Part shown: positions 36,759 through 44,047 of the stretch, in pieces
Position numbering within the stretch: the first letter of the stretch is position 1
Layout: every line of letters starts with the position of its first letter
NCBI RefSeq assembly: GCF_030419005.1
Contig: NZ_CP106951.1
Coordinates: 4,464,001-4,528,000 of the forward strand
Direction of reading: 5' to 3'
Length of the DNA: 64,000 nucleotides
From: Eleftheria terrae
GTDB lineage: Bacteria; Pseudomonadota; Gammaproteobacteria; Burkholderiales; Burkholderiaceae_C
Notes under the pieces: model-generated
The model's database searches: none
What the model was told of the DNA's origin: nothing
What the model saw: the letters and a program-made list of their open reading frames with translations, nothing else
Position numbers and translations under genes: made by a program

Positions 36759-38671
36759 TGGCGGGGCAGGCTTCCTTGCGGCAGAAAATGCTGCTGGTGG
36801 TGATGGCCACCACCTTCGCGGCCTTGTTGCTCAGTGCGACGGCCTTGCTGATCTACGAGCTGCGCAGCTTCCGCGCCGCCTGGATCGAGGATCTCTCGAC
36901 CCAGGCCGACCTCATCTCGCGCTCCAGCGCCGCCGCGCTGGCCTTCGACGACATGCGCGCGGCCAGCGAGAACCTGTCGCTGTTGCGGCACCGGCCGCAG
37001 ATCACCGCGGCGGCCGTTTATGCCCCGGACGGCGACCTGTTCGCCACCTATGCCTCGGTGGACGACATCCCGCCCAGCTTCCCGGCCGCGCCGGGCCCGG
37101 AGGGCCACCGCATCAACGGCGACGAGATGGAGATCTTCCAGCGCATCGAGCAGAACGGCGAGCTGCTGGGCACCGTCTACCTGCGCGCCCGCTACGACGT
37201 CACCACCCGGCTGTTCGACTACCTGGCCATCCTGGCCGCCGTCACCGTCGCCAGCCTGCTGGCCGCGGCGCTGATCTTCAACCGGCTGCAGCATGCGGTC
37301 ACCATGCCCATCCTCGCGGTGGCCCAGGTCGCCCGCGAGGTGATGGAGCGGCGCAACTACTCGCTGCGGGTGCCCAAGCAGAGCGAGGACGAGGTCGGCA
37401 TCCTGGTGGATGCCTTCAACAACATGCTGATCGAGGTGGGCCGCCGCACCGAGGCGCTGGAGCGCATCAACCGCGACCTGTCCATCGAGATGGAGGAACG
37501 CCAGAAAGCCGAAGAGGCGCTGCGCGCCGCCGACCGCCGCAAGGACGAATTCCTCGCCACGCTGGCGCACGAGCTGCGCAACCCGCTGGCGCCGCTGAGC
37601 AACGGCATCGAGATCCTGAAGCTGCCGCGGGCCGATGCAGAGGCGCGCACCCGGGTGCTGGGCATCATGGAGCGCCAGCTGCGGCAGATGGTGCGGCTGA
37701 TCGACGACCTGCTGGAGGTCTCGCGCATCACCACCGGCAAGCTGGCCCTCAAGCGCGAGCCGCTCGACGTGCTGGGCGTGCTGCGCAGCGCACTCGAGAT
37801 TGCCGAGCCGGCGCTGCGCGCGCGCGGGCACCGGCTCGAAGCCCACCTGCCCGAGGCGCCGGCCTGGGTCGACGGCGACGCCACCCGGCTGGCGCAGGTG
37901 TTCTCGAACCTGCTGAACAACGCGGTCAAGTACACCGACCCAGGCGGCCATATCGAGGTCGGCGCGGAGCTTGGCGAGGCGGGCGTCACGGTGCGGGTGC
38001 GCGACAACGGCATCGGCATTGCGCCCGAGATGCAGGCGGCGATCTTCGAGATGTTCATGCAGGTGGACAAGTCGCTCGAGCGTGGCCGGGCCGGCCTCGG
38101 GGTGGGCCTCACGCTGGCGCGCCAGCTGGTGGAGTTGCACGGCGGCACGCTGGAGGTGCACAGCGCGGGCGTCGGGCAGGGCTCGGAGTTCGTCGTGCGC
38201 TTGCCGCTCAGTGCAGCGGCGCCCGCCGCGGTGCTGCCCGAGGAGCTGCCGCCGGCGGCCGCCCTGCTGCCGTTGCGCATCCTGCTGGCCGACGACAACG
38301 TCGACTTCGTCAGCAGCCTGGCCAGCATGCTGGAGCCGATGGGCCATCAGGTGCGGGTCGCGCATGACGGCCGCGCCGCACTGGAGGCGGCGCTTGCCGA
38401 GCCGCCTGACATCGGCTTCTTCGACATCGGCATGCCGGGCCTCAACGGCTATGCCCTGGCCGAGCGCCTGCGGCGCGAGCCGCGCACGGCCCGCATGGTG
38501 ATGGTGGCCGTCACCGGCTGGGGCCAGGACAGCGACCGCGAGCAGGCGCGCCGCGCCGGCTTCGACCACCACCTGGTCAAGCCGATCGAGCTGAACCAGG
38601 TGCTGCCGGTGCTGCAGGCGGCCGCCGCCCGGCTGGTGCCACCGTCCCGGGTGCTGCCGCAGGCCCAGTAG
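36758..38671 (+). CDS. Hybrid histidine kinase with CHASE8-like sensor and receiver domain
   Basis: 637 aa. Domain order: membrane helix (about 12-32), periplasmic CHASE8-like domain (about 35-150; DLISRSSAAALAFDDMRAAS and RPQITAAAVYAPDGDLFATY), second helix (about 153-173), HAMP (175-225), HisKA with the phosphoacceptor in ATLAHELRNPLAPLSNG (near residue 270), HATPase, then a C-terminal receiver with the aspartate in FFDIGMPGLNGY (near 555). It is the third gene of the receptor-YfiR-kinase unit (TGATG overlap). Signals are probably relayed by the receiver or a histidine phosphotransferase encoded elsewhere. Confidence 0.93.
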   Translation: MAGQASLRQKMLLVVMATTFAALLLSATALLIYELRSFRAAWIEDLSTQADLISRSSAAALAFDDMRAASENLSLLRHRPQITAAAVYAPDGDLFATYASVDDIPPSFPAAPGPEGHRINGDEMEIFQRIEQNGELLGTVYLRARYDVTTRLFDYLAILAAVTVASLLAAALIFNRLQHAVTMPILAVAQVAREVMERRNYSLRVPKQSEDEVGILVDAFNNMLIEVGRRTEALERINRDLSIEMEERQKAEEALRAADRRKDEFLATLAHELRNPLAPLSNGIEILKLPRADAEARTRVLGIMERQLRQMVRLIDDLLEVSRITTGKLALKREPLDVLGVLRSALEIAEPALRARGHRLEAHLPEAPAWVDGDATRLAQVFSNLLNNAVKYTDPGGHIEVGAELGEAGVTVRVRDNGIGIAPEMQAAIFEMFMQVDKSLERGRAGLGVGLTLARQLVELHGGTLEVHSAGVGQGSEFVVRLPLSAAAPAAVLPEELPPAAALLPLRILLADDNVDFVSSLASMLEPMGHQVRVAHDGRAALEAALAEPPDIGFFDIGMPGLNGYALAERLRREPRTARMVMVAVTGWGQDSDREQARRAGFDHHLVKPIELNQVLPVLQAAAARLVPPSRVLPQAQ

Positions 38672-38782
38672 CCGGCTCTCCGATCAGGCGCTGCTGGCGC
38701 ACGCTTCTTGCCAAGGCAGGGACATGAGGCCCCGCTTTCCTGTCCCTGCTTTCACGAGCCGGTGCAACCGGCAGGCCAGCCG

Positions 38783-40798
38783 ATGCGCCGCCGACTGCTG
38801 AGCCGCGGCCTGCTGCTGGTCACCGCGGCGGTGCTGGGCGGGCTCTACCTGGCGAGCTTTCATGGCCTGCAGCCGGAATACGCCCTGGTGCCCGACCGCA
38901 GCGAGGTCGTGAATCCCGAGCGCCAGGAAGCCGTGCCGGCCTACGACCTGCTGGGGCGCTCGCTGCCAGCCGCCGAGGCGGCCCGCTGCCCGCCGGACCG
39001 GCTGGGCCCGGCGCACGGCGCGGTGCGCATCGACAGCGGCTTGCTGGCGCTGGGTCGCAAGAGCTTCTATCGCGAGACCTTTGGCAACGAGGTCTTCTTC
39101 ACCGACGTGCTCGGGCTGCTGGCCGGCCCGGTGCCCTTGTGGCAATACATGAAGGCGATGCTGGCGCTGCGCGGCAGCGCCAGCACCAACCTGAGGGTGC
39201 GGACGGTGCGCGATGCGACGGTCGGCGGCCGCCTGTTCCGTGAAGGTGAATGGATCGACACCGGCCTCGACGTGCCGCGCGGTGCCTGGATGCCACTGGG
39301 CGTCACGCTCAAGCTGAGCCGCGGCAGCATCAAGGTGGGCTTGAGTTGCGCCGCCTGCCATGCCACCGTCGACCCGGCCAGCGGCAAGGTGGTGCAGGGC
39401 GCGCCTAACGGTGACCTGGCGGCCGGCCTCCTGCTGGCGCTGGCGCCGAATTCGGCCGCCTACTTTCCGCATGCCAGCCGGGCGGCCCTGGAGGAGGCCC
39501 TGCGCGCTTCCACACAGCAGCTGGCCGGGCGCGACGGGCGGCCCCAGCCGCTGCCCGATGCGGCCGCGCTGGAGGAGGCGGTGGACGCCGTCTTCCTGAG
39601 CTGGCCGCCGGGCAGCTTCGATGCCACCACCGACCTGGTGTCCAACCCGACCGACCTGCCCGACAGCTACACCGAGGGCGACCATCCGTACGGCTGGAGC
39701 GGCTTCGCGGCGGGCGGCGCCTTCAAGGGGCTGGCGGCGCTGTCGAACAACGTGCATGCGCAGAATTCCGATGCGCTGGCCCAGGCCGAAGTGAGTGGGC
39801 CGCTGTTCGGGCTCGACGCCGACATCTTCCTGGCGACGCTGCTGCAGAACGCCGCGGCCGAGGACTGGCGTTTCGACCCAGCCGCCGGCCGCAGCGCCAC
39901 CGCCTGGTTCGAGTTGCTCGACCCCACCCCCGGCGTGCCGGGTGTCAACGAACTGGTGCCGCTGCCCGGTTTCCCGGCCGTCACGTCGGCGGCGCCGGAC
40001 GGCCTGGTGGCGAGCAGCCCCGGTTTCCTGTTCAACCAGCAGAACCATGCCATGGCCGCATGGCAGAACAGCCTGCGGCCGCCGCCGCCCGGCCCGGCCC
40101 CCGTGGCAGCCCGGCTGGTCGCCGGCCGGCAGGTCTTCGAGCGGGCCGGCTGCGCCTCCTGCCACGGCGGCGACTGGCTGACCCACAACCAGGTCATCGC
40201 CGCCCGCCGCCTGGGCACCGAGCCGTCGCGGGCGGCCGCCTTCAATGCGGCCCGGCCGCTGCTCGGCAACTCGGTGCTGTGGCGCTTTGACACACCGGTG
40301 CCCCTGCCGCCCGATGCCGGGCGCTTCGACGTGCCCTTGCTCCATCTCTCGCCGCCGCAACTGGCCCTGGCCTGGGGCGCATCGGGCGGCGGCTACAAGA
40401 CGCCGAGCCTGGTGGGCCTGGCCTGGAGCGCCCCCTACCTGCACGACGGCGGCGTGGCGGTGGGGCCACCGGGCGACGCCACTGCGCTGGGGGTGGCAGC
40501 CACCCGCTGGGGCGGCGTCGCCCCGGATGCCGCCGCCAGCCTGAGGGCCCTGCTGGACCGGCAGCAGCGGGCCCGCGTGGTGGCGGCCAACGAGGCCGAT
40601 CCCCGGCTGCAGGCAGCGCATGTGACCGGCCGCGGCCACGAGTTCTGGGTCGATGCCGGCAGCGGCTGGGGGCCCGACGCGCAGCGCCAGCTCATCGACT
40701 ACCTCCTGGCGCTGCAGGCGCCCGCCACGCCCGCTTCCGGCGCCACGTGTTCCGCCCTTGAGAACCCACCATCCCAACAAACAGGAGCCACACCATGA
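38783..40798 (+). CDS. Membrane-anchored di-haem cytochrome c-type protein
   Basis: 671 aa from the ATG at 38783 (MRRRLLSRGLLLV), which gives a signal anchor of about residues 6-26. Two covalent haem motifs are visible: SCAACHATV (near residue 194) and GCASCHGGDW (near 458), so it is periplasmic and di-haem. It is much longer than class I cytochromes and not obviously a MauG or CCP peroxidase. Segments such as YDLLGRSLPAAEAARC and GGYKTPSLVGLAWSAPYLHD are typical of large cytochrome-containing electron-transport proteins. First gene of a three-gene operon; the downstream start overlaps its stop (ATGA). Confidence 0.82.
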   Translation: MRRRLLSRGLLLVTAAVLGGLYLASFHGLQPEYALVPDRSEVVNPERQEAVPAYDLLGRSLPAAEAARCPPDRLGPAHGAVRIDSGLLALGRKSFYRETFGNEVFFTDVLGLLAGPVPLWQYMKAMLALRGSASTNLRVRTVRDATVGGRLFREGEWIDTGLDVPRGAWMPLGVTLKLSRGSIKVGLSCAACHATVDPASGKVVQGAPNGDLAAGLLLALAPNSAAYFPHASRAALEEALRASTQQLAGRDGRPQPLPDAAALEEAVDAVFLSWPPGSFDATTDLVSNPTDLPDSYTEGDHPYGWSGFAAGGAFKGLAALSNNVHAQNSDALAQAEVSGPLFGLDADIFLATLLQNAAAEDWRFDPAAGRSATAWFELLDPTPGVPGVNELVPLPGFPAVTSAAPDGLVASSPGFLFNQQNHAMAAWQNSLRPPPPGPAPVAARLVAGRQVFERAGCASCHGGDWLTHNQVIAARRLGTEPSRAAAFNAARPLLGNSVLWRFDTPVPLPPDAGRFDVPLLHLSPPQLALAWGASGGGYKTPSLVGLAWSAPYLHDGGVAVGPPGDATALGVAATRWGGVAPDAAASLRALLDRQQRARVVAANEADPRLQAAHVTGRGHEFWVDAGSGWGPDAQRQLIDYLLALQAPATPASGATCSALENPPSQQTGATP

Positions 40799-41331
40799 GC
40801 GCGCCACCGACTGCCCCGCCCCTCGTCACCGAACCCGCCGAGCCACCTGCTCCGCCCGGGTTGCAGCGCCGCATCCGCATGGCCCGGCTGCAGCTGGTGG
40901 GCCTGGTGCTGCTGCTGGCCTTGCCGGTGTGCTCGGTGCTCGGCCTGCTGGGCCCGGGCGAAGGCCAGGCCCGCGCCGCCGGCGCCGGCCTGGAGCTCAG
41001 CGTGCAGTATCCCGAGCGGCTGCGGCACAAGACCTCACTGACCCTGGAGGCGGCCCTCAAGAACACCGGCAGCCAGACGCTGCCCCAGGCCCGGCTGCGC
41101 ATTGCGGAGCCGTACTTCGCCCATTTCTCGCGTGCCGAGTTCACGCCGTTGCCGCAGCGGGTGACAGACGAGTACTTCGAGCTCGACCTGCGCGACCTGG
41201 CGGCCGGCGAGACCCGCAAGCTGGTGGTGCACCTGGAAGCCGATGAATGGGGACGCCACCCTGGCCGGGTGACCGCTTCCGCCGGTGCCGAGGCGCTGGC
41301 CGTCGACTTCTCCACCACGGTGCTGCCCTGA
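40795..41331 (+). CDS. Membrane-anchored Ig-like-domain protein, hypothetical
   Basis: 178 aa. A proline-rich cytoplasmic segment (residues 1-25), a transmembrane helix (LQLVGLVLLLALPVCSVLGL, about 32-51) and a periplasmic β-sandwich-like domain (60-178): LELSVQYPERLRHKTSLTLE, NTGSQTLPQARLRI and LAAGETRKLVVHLEADEWG. Such repeats resemble CARDB/Ig-like folds. Not recognised as a named family. The gene is translationally coupled to the cytochrome (ATGA overlap) with the ribosome site AGGAGC inside it. Confidence 0.75.
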   Translation: MSAPPTAPPLVTEPAEPPAPPGLQRRIRMARLQLVGLVLLLALPVCSVLGLLGPGEGQARAAGAGLELSVQYPERLRHKTSLTLEAALKNTGSQTLPQARLRIAEPYFAHFSRAEFTPLPQRVTDEYFELDLRDLAAGETRKLVVHLEADEWGRHPGRVTASAGAEALAVDFSTTVLP

Positions 41332-41355
41332 GCACCGCAGCACGAGGACCTGCCC

Positions 41356-41853
41356 ATGGAAACCGTCGTTCGTGTCGCCTTGATCTACCTCTTCGTGCTG
41401 GTGGGCCTGCGCCTGCTCGGCAAGCGCGAGTTCGGCCAGCTGTCGCCGCTGGAGCTGGTCACGCTGCTGATGATTCCGGAAATCGTCTCGCAGGCCCTCA
41501 CCGGCGACGACCACTCGCTCACCAATGCGCTGATCGGCGCCTCCACCTTGCTGGCGCTGGTGCTGATCACCTCCGTGCTGATGCACCGCTTCCGGCGGTT
41601 CGAGGTGGCGGTCAATGGCGAGCCGGCCGTGCTGGTGGCACACGGCCGCCTGCGCGAGCAGGCGCTCAACATCAGCCGGGTGTCGCCGGACGAGGTGTTC
41701 AGCGAAATGCACAAGTCCGGCCTCGACCGGCTGGAGCAGGTGCGGTGGGCCATCCTCGAGACCGACGGCAGCATCGCCATCGTGCCGACCGACGCGGCCC
41801 GCACCAAGACCGGCCTGGTGCCGAACGACAAGCAACAGAGCCTGATCGGCTGA
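41356..41853 (+). CDS. DUF421 (YetF-like) membrane protein
   Basis: 165 aa. Two or three N-terminal helices (ETVVRVALIYLFVLVGLRLL, LVTLLMIPEIVSQALTG and ALIGASTLLALVLITSVLM) and a C-terminal cytoplasmic domain with GEPAVLVAHGRLREQALNIS and RVSPDEVFSEMHKSGLDRLE, the DUF421/YetF pattern. Function unknown; relatives in Bacillus are linked to spore or stress membranes. It follows the Ig-like gene by 24 bp in the cytochrome operon. The stop codon forms the first base of a 13-bp tandem duplication. Confidence 0.85.
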   Translation: METVVRVALIYLFVLVGLRLLGKREFGQLSPLELVTLLMIPEIVSQALTGDDHSLTNALIGASTLLALVLITSVLMHRFRRFEVAVNGEPAVLVAHGRLREQALNISRVSPDEVFSEMHKSGLDRLEQVRWAILETDGSIAIVPTDAARTKTGLVPNDKQQSLIG

Positions 41854-41876
41854 CCGCGCATCCTGACCGCGCATCC
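41851..41876. repeat. 13-bp tandem duplication at the DUF421 stop codon
   Basis: TGACCGCGCATCC occurs twice in direct succession (41851-41863 and 41864-41876). The first copy begins with the DUF421 stop codon TGA. Two identical copies point to a recent slippage or duplication event. The adjacent sequence continues into further tandem arrays. Confidence 0.9.
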
Positions 41877-41880
41877 TGGC

Positions 41881-41993
41881 GCCTCCGCCTCCGCCTCCGC
41901 CACCGCCACCGCCACCGCCACCGCGGGCGGCCGACAGCCGACAGCCGACAGCCGACAGCCGATGGCCGACGGCCGACGGCCGACGGCCGACGG
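41881..41993. repeat. Adjacent hexamer and heptamer tandem arrays
   Basis: Hexamers: GCCTCC three times (41881-41898), then GCCACC four times (41899-41922). After GCGGGCGG comes a heptamer array: CCGACAG four times (41931-41958), one CCGATGG, then CCGACGG four times (41966-41993), nine units in all. The 7-bp unit is not a multiple of three. Such arrays change length by polymerase slippage. They lie between the DUF421 gene and the iaaA promoter. Confidence 0.92.
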
Positions 41994-42001
41994 CGAGGTG
42001 G

Positions 42002-42044
42002 GGCACCGGCCGGCTGGGACCGGTGCCGGGCATGCAGCTTGCCG
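42002..42044 (+). promoter_or_regulatory. Sigma-54-type promoter and inverted repeat before the cyanophycin operon
   Basis: GGGCATGCAGCTTGCC (42028-42043) has GG and GC separated by exactly 10 bp and reads close to the sigma-54 consensus TGGCACG-N4-TTGC (9 of 11 defined bases). The predicted start of transcription is about 42053, some 32 bp before the iaaA ATG. Directly upstream, GGCACCGG (42002-42009) and CCGGTGCC (42020-42027) are a perfect 8-bp inverted repeat with a 10-bp centre. Its half-sites resemble GCACC/GGTGC of NtrC sites, but the spacing is not the NtrC spacing. Confidence 0.55.
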
Positions 42045-42084
42045 CACCTCCAGGGCCTGTTTCAAGAACAGTGGAGACCTTGCA

Positions 42085-43005
42085 ATGCAAGTGAACAGCG
42101 AAGCGGCCATCGTCACGCACGGTGGCTCGGGCAGCCCCCGGGTGTGGTCCGACGGCTGCCAGCATGCAGCCGAGCTGGCGCAGCAACGCATCGCCAGCGG
42201 TGGCTCGGCGCTGGAGGCCGCGGTGGCGGCCGTCACGGCGCTGGAAGACGACGGCCGCTACAACGCGGGCACCGGCTCCATCCTGCGCCTCGACGGGCGC
42301 ACGCTGGAGCTCGATGCGGCGGTGATGGACAGCCGCGGGGTGCTGGGCGCGGTGGCCTGCCTGCGCAGCATCAAGAACCCGGTCCTGGTGGCACAGGCGG
42401 TGGCGCAGACGCCGCACTGGCTGCTGGCCGGCGAGGGCGCGACCCGCTTCGCCCAGGTGCTGGGATTCGAGGAATTGCTGGCCCCCAGCGAGGGCGCGCG
42501 CGAATACCACGCCAAGCTCGTGCAGGCCTTTGCCGATCCGGACAGCGCCGAGCCCGACGACCGCGAAGGCGCGGCCAACGCCGACATCTACCGGCGCTTC
42601 TGGAATTTCCCCACCTCCTGGGACGACGCGATGAAGGCGCACGGCAGCGGCACCGTGGGTGCCGTGGTGCGCGGGGCGGACGGGCAGTTCGCGGTGGCGA
42701 CCTCCACCGGCGGCTCGGCGCCCACGCTGCTCGGGCGGGTGGGCGACACGCCGGTGGTGGGCTGCGGCTTCTATGCCGGCGAGCACGGCGCCATCGCAGC
42801 CACCGGCGTGGGCGAGTACATCGTGCGCCAGATGCTGGCCCGCACCGTCTACGACTGGGTGGCCCATGGCATGCCGCTGCAACAAGCGCTCAAGCGCGGC
42901 ATTGCCTGCTTCGACCACAGCGTCAGCGTCGGCCTGATCGGCGTCACGCGCGACGCCGCGGGCAGCTGCAGCAACCGCGACATGGCGGTGCACCAGATCG
43001 ACTGA
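42085..43005 (+). CDS. iaaA: Isoaspartyl peptidase / type III asparaginase
   Basis: 306 aa Ntn-hydrolase that cleaves itself before the catalytic threonine: T190 in GSGTVGAVVRG. N-terminal segments AAIVTHGGSGSPRVW and DGRYNAGTGSILRLDGRTLE and the TGVGEYIVRQ motif confirm the family. In the cyanophycin pathway it splits the β-aspartyl-arginine dipeptide released by cyanophycinase. The start at 42085 lies about 30 bp past the sigma-54-like element. A 91-bp spacer of CTGC-rich repeats separates it from cphB. Confidence 0.94.
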   Translation: MQVNSEAAIVTHGGSGSPRVWSDGCQHAAELAQQRIASGGSALEAAVAAVTALEDDGRYNAGTGSILRLDGRTLELDAAVMDSRGVLGAVACLRSIKNPVLVAQAVAQTPHWLLAGEGATRFAQVLGFEELLAPSEGAREYHAKLVQAFADPDSAEPDDREGAANADIYRRFWNFPTSWDDAMKAHGSGTVGAVVRGADGQFAVATSTGGSAPTLLGRVGDTPVVGCGFYAGEHGAIAATGVGEYIVRQMLARTVYDWVAHGMPLQQALKRGIACFDHSVSVGLIGVTRDAAGSCSNRDMAVHQID

Positions 43006-43096
43006 GGTCCGCCGCGTCGTCCTGACGCCTGCCTGCCTGACTGCCTGCCGCTGCGCCGTCCTTCCCCATCTTCATCCCCCCTGACTTGCCCGAGCC

Positions 43097-44047
43097 ATGT
43101 CGGACCATCCCGTTCACGCTCAACACCCGGCCCATGCTCATGCCCATGCCGAGCCGGGCGCTGCCTGCCGCACCGCGTCCTCGACCGGCCACCTCGTCAT
43201 CATCGGTGGCAACGAGGACCGGGTGCATGACAAGGTGGTGCTGCGCCGTTTCGTCGAGCTGACCTGCAGCAGCCACCCGCGCATCGTCGTGCTGACCGCC
43301 GCGAGCAACTACCACGACGAGGTCTGGGCGGTCTACGACCGCGCGTTCGGCGAGCTTGGCGTGGCGCACCGCAAGGCACTCGCCATCCACTCGCGCGAGG
43401 ACGCCAACCATGCCTCGGTGGTGGACGACATCCTGCAGGCCGACGGCGTGTTCATGACCGGCGGCGACCAGCGCCGCCTGCTGGCACTGATCGGCGGCAC
43501 CGCCGCCTACACCGCGATGCACCGCGCCTTCACCGAGCACGGCACCTGCATCGCCGGCACCAGTGCCGGTGCCTCGGCCATGTCGGCCCACATGATTGCC
43601 GAGGGGCAGGGCGACATCCACCCCGAGAAGGGCGTGGTCAGCTTTGCCGCGGGCCTGGGCTTCCTGCAGCACGCGGTGGTCGACCAGCATTTCTCCGAGC
43701 GGCGCCGCCTGGGCCGCCTGATGGCGGTGGTGGCGCAGAACCCCACGCTGCTGGGCATCGGCATCGACGAGGACACCGCCCTGGTGGTGGAGCGTGGCTC
43801 CGGCTTCGAGGTGGTCGGCGACGGTGCGGTGACGCTGGTGGACGGCCGCCAGATGTCCTCCAACTTCCTCGAGATCGGCGACCGCGAGTTGATCGAGCTC
43901 ATCAATGTCCGGCTGCACCTGCTGCCCGCAGGCGCGAGCTATGTCCATCGCGAAGGCGCCTGCAGCGACGCGCAGGTCTGCCGCGAACTGACGCCCACGC
44001 TGCACGAGATCGTGGACATCCTCTCCAGCAACGAGACAGTCTCATGA
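43097..44047 (+). CDS. cphB: Cyanophycinase
   Basis: 316 aa serine peptidase of family S51 that hydrolyses cyanophycin to β-Asp-Arg dipeptides. The nucleophile is S156 in AGTSAGASAMS. The segments LVIIGGNEDR and FMTGGDQRRLLALI and the later HFSERRRLGRL fit the family. The N-terminus is unusually histidine-rich (HPVHAQHPAHAHAHAEPGA, residues 4-22), without a signal peptide, so the enzyme should be cytoplasmic. It overlaps cphA by ATGA. Confidence 0.95.
   Translation: MSDHPVHAQHPAHAHAHAEPGAACRTASSTGHLVIIGGNEDRVHDKVVLRRFVELTCSSHPRIVVLTAASNYHDEVWAVYDRAFGELGVAHRKALAIHSREDANHASVVDDILQADGVFMTGGDQRRLLALIGGTAAYTAMHRAFTEHGTCIAGTSAGASAMSAHMIAEGQGDIHPEKGVVSFAAGLGFLQHAVVDQHFSERRRLGRLMAVVAQNPTLLGIGIDEDTALVVERGSGFEVVGDGAVTLVDGRQMSSNFLEIGDRELIELINVRLHLLPAGASYVHREGACSDAQVCRELTPTLHEIVDILSSNETVS

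Noticed and set aside
41881..41993. Tandem arrays considered as CRISPR
   Set aside because: Units are 6 and 7 bp without spacers, and no cas genes are present.
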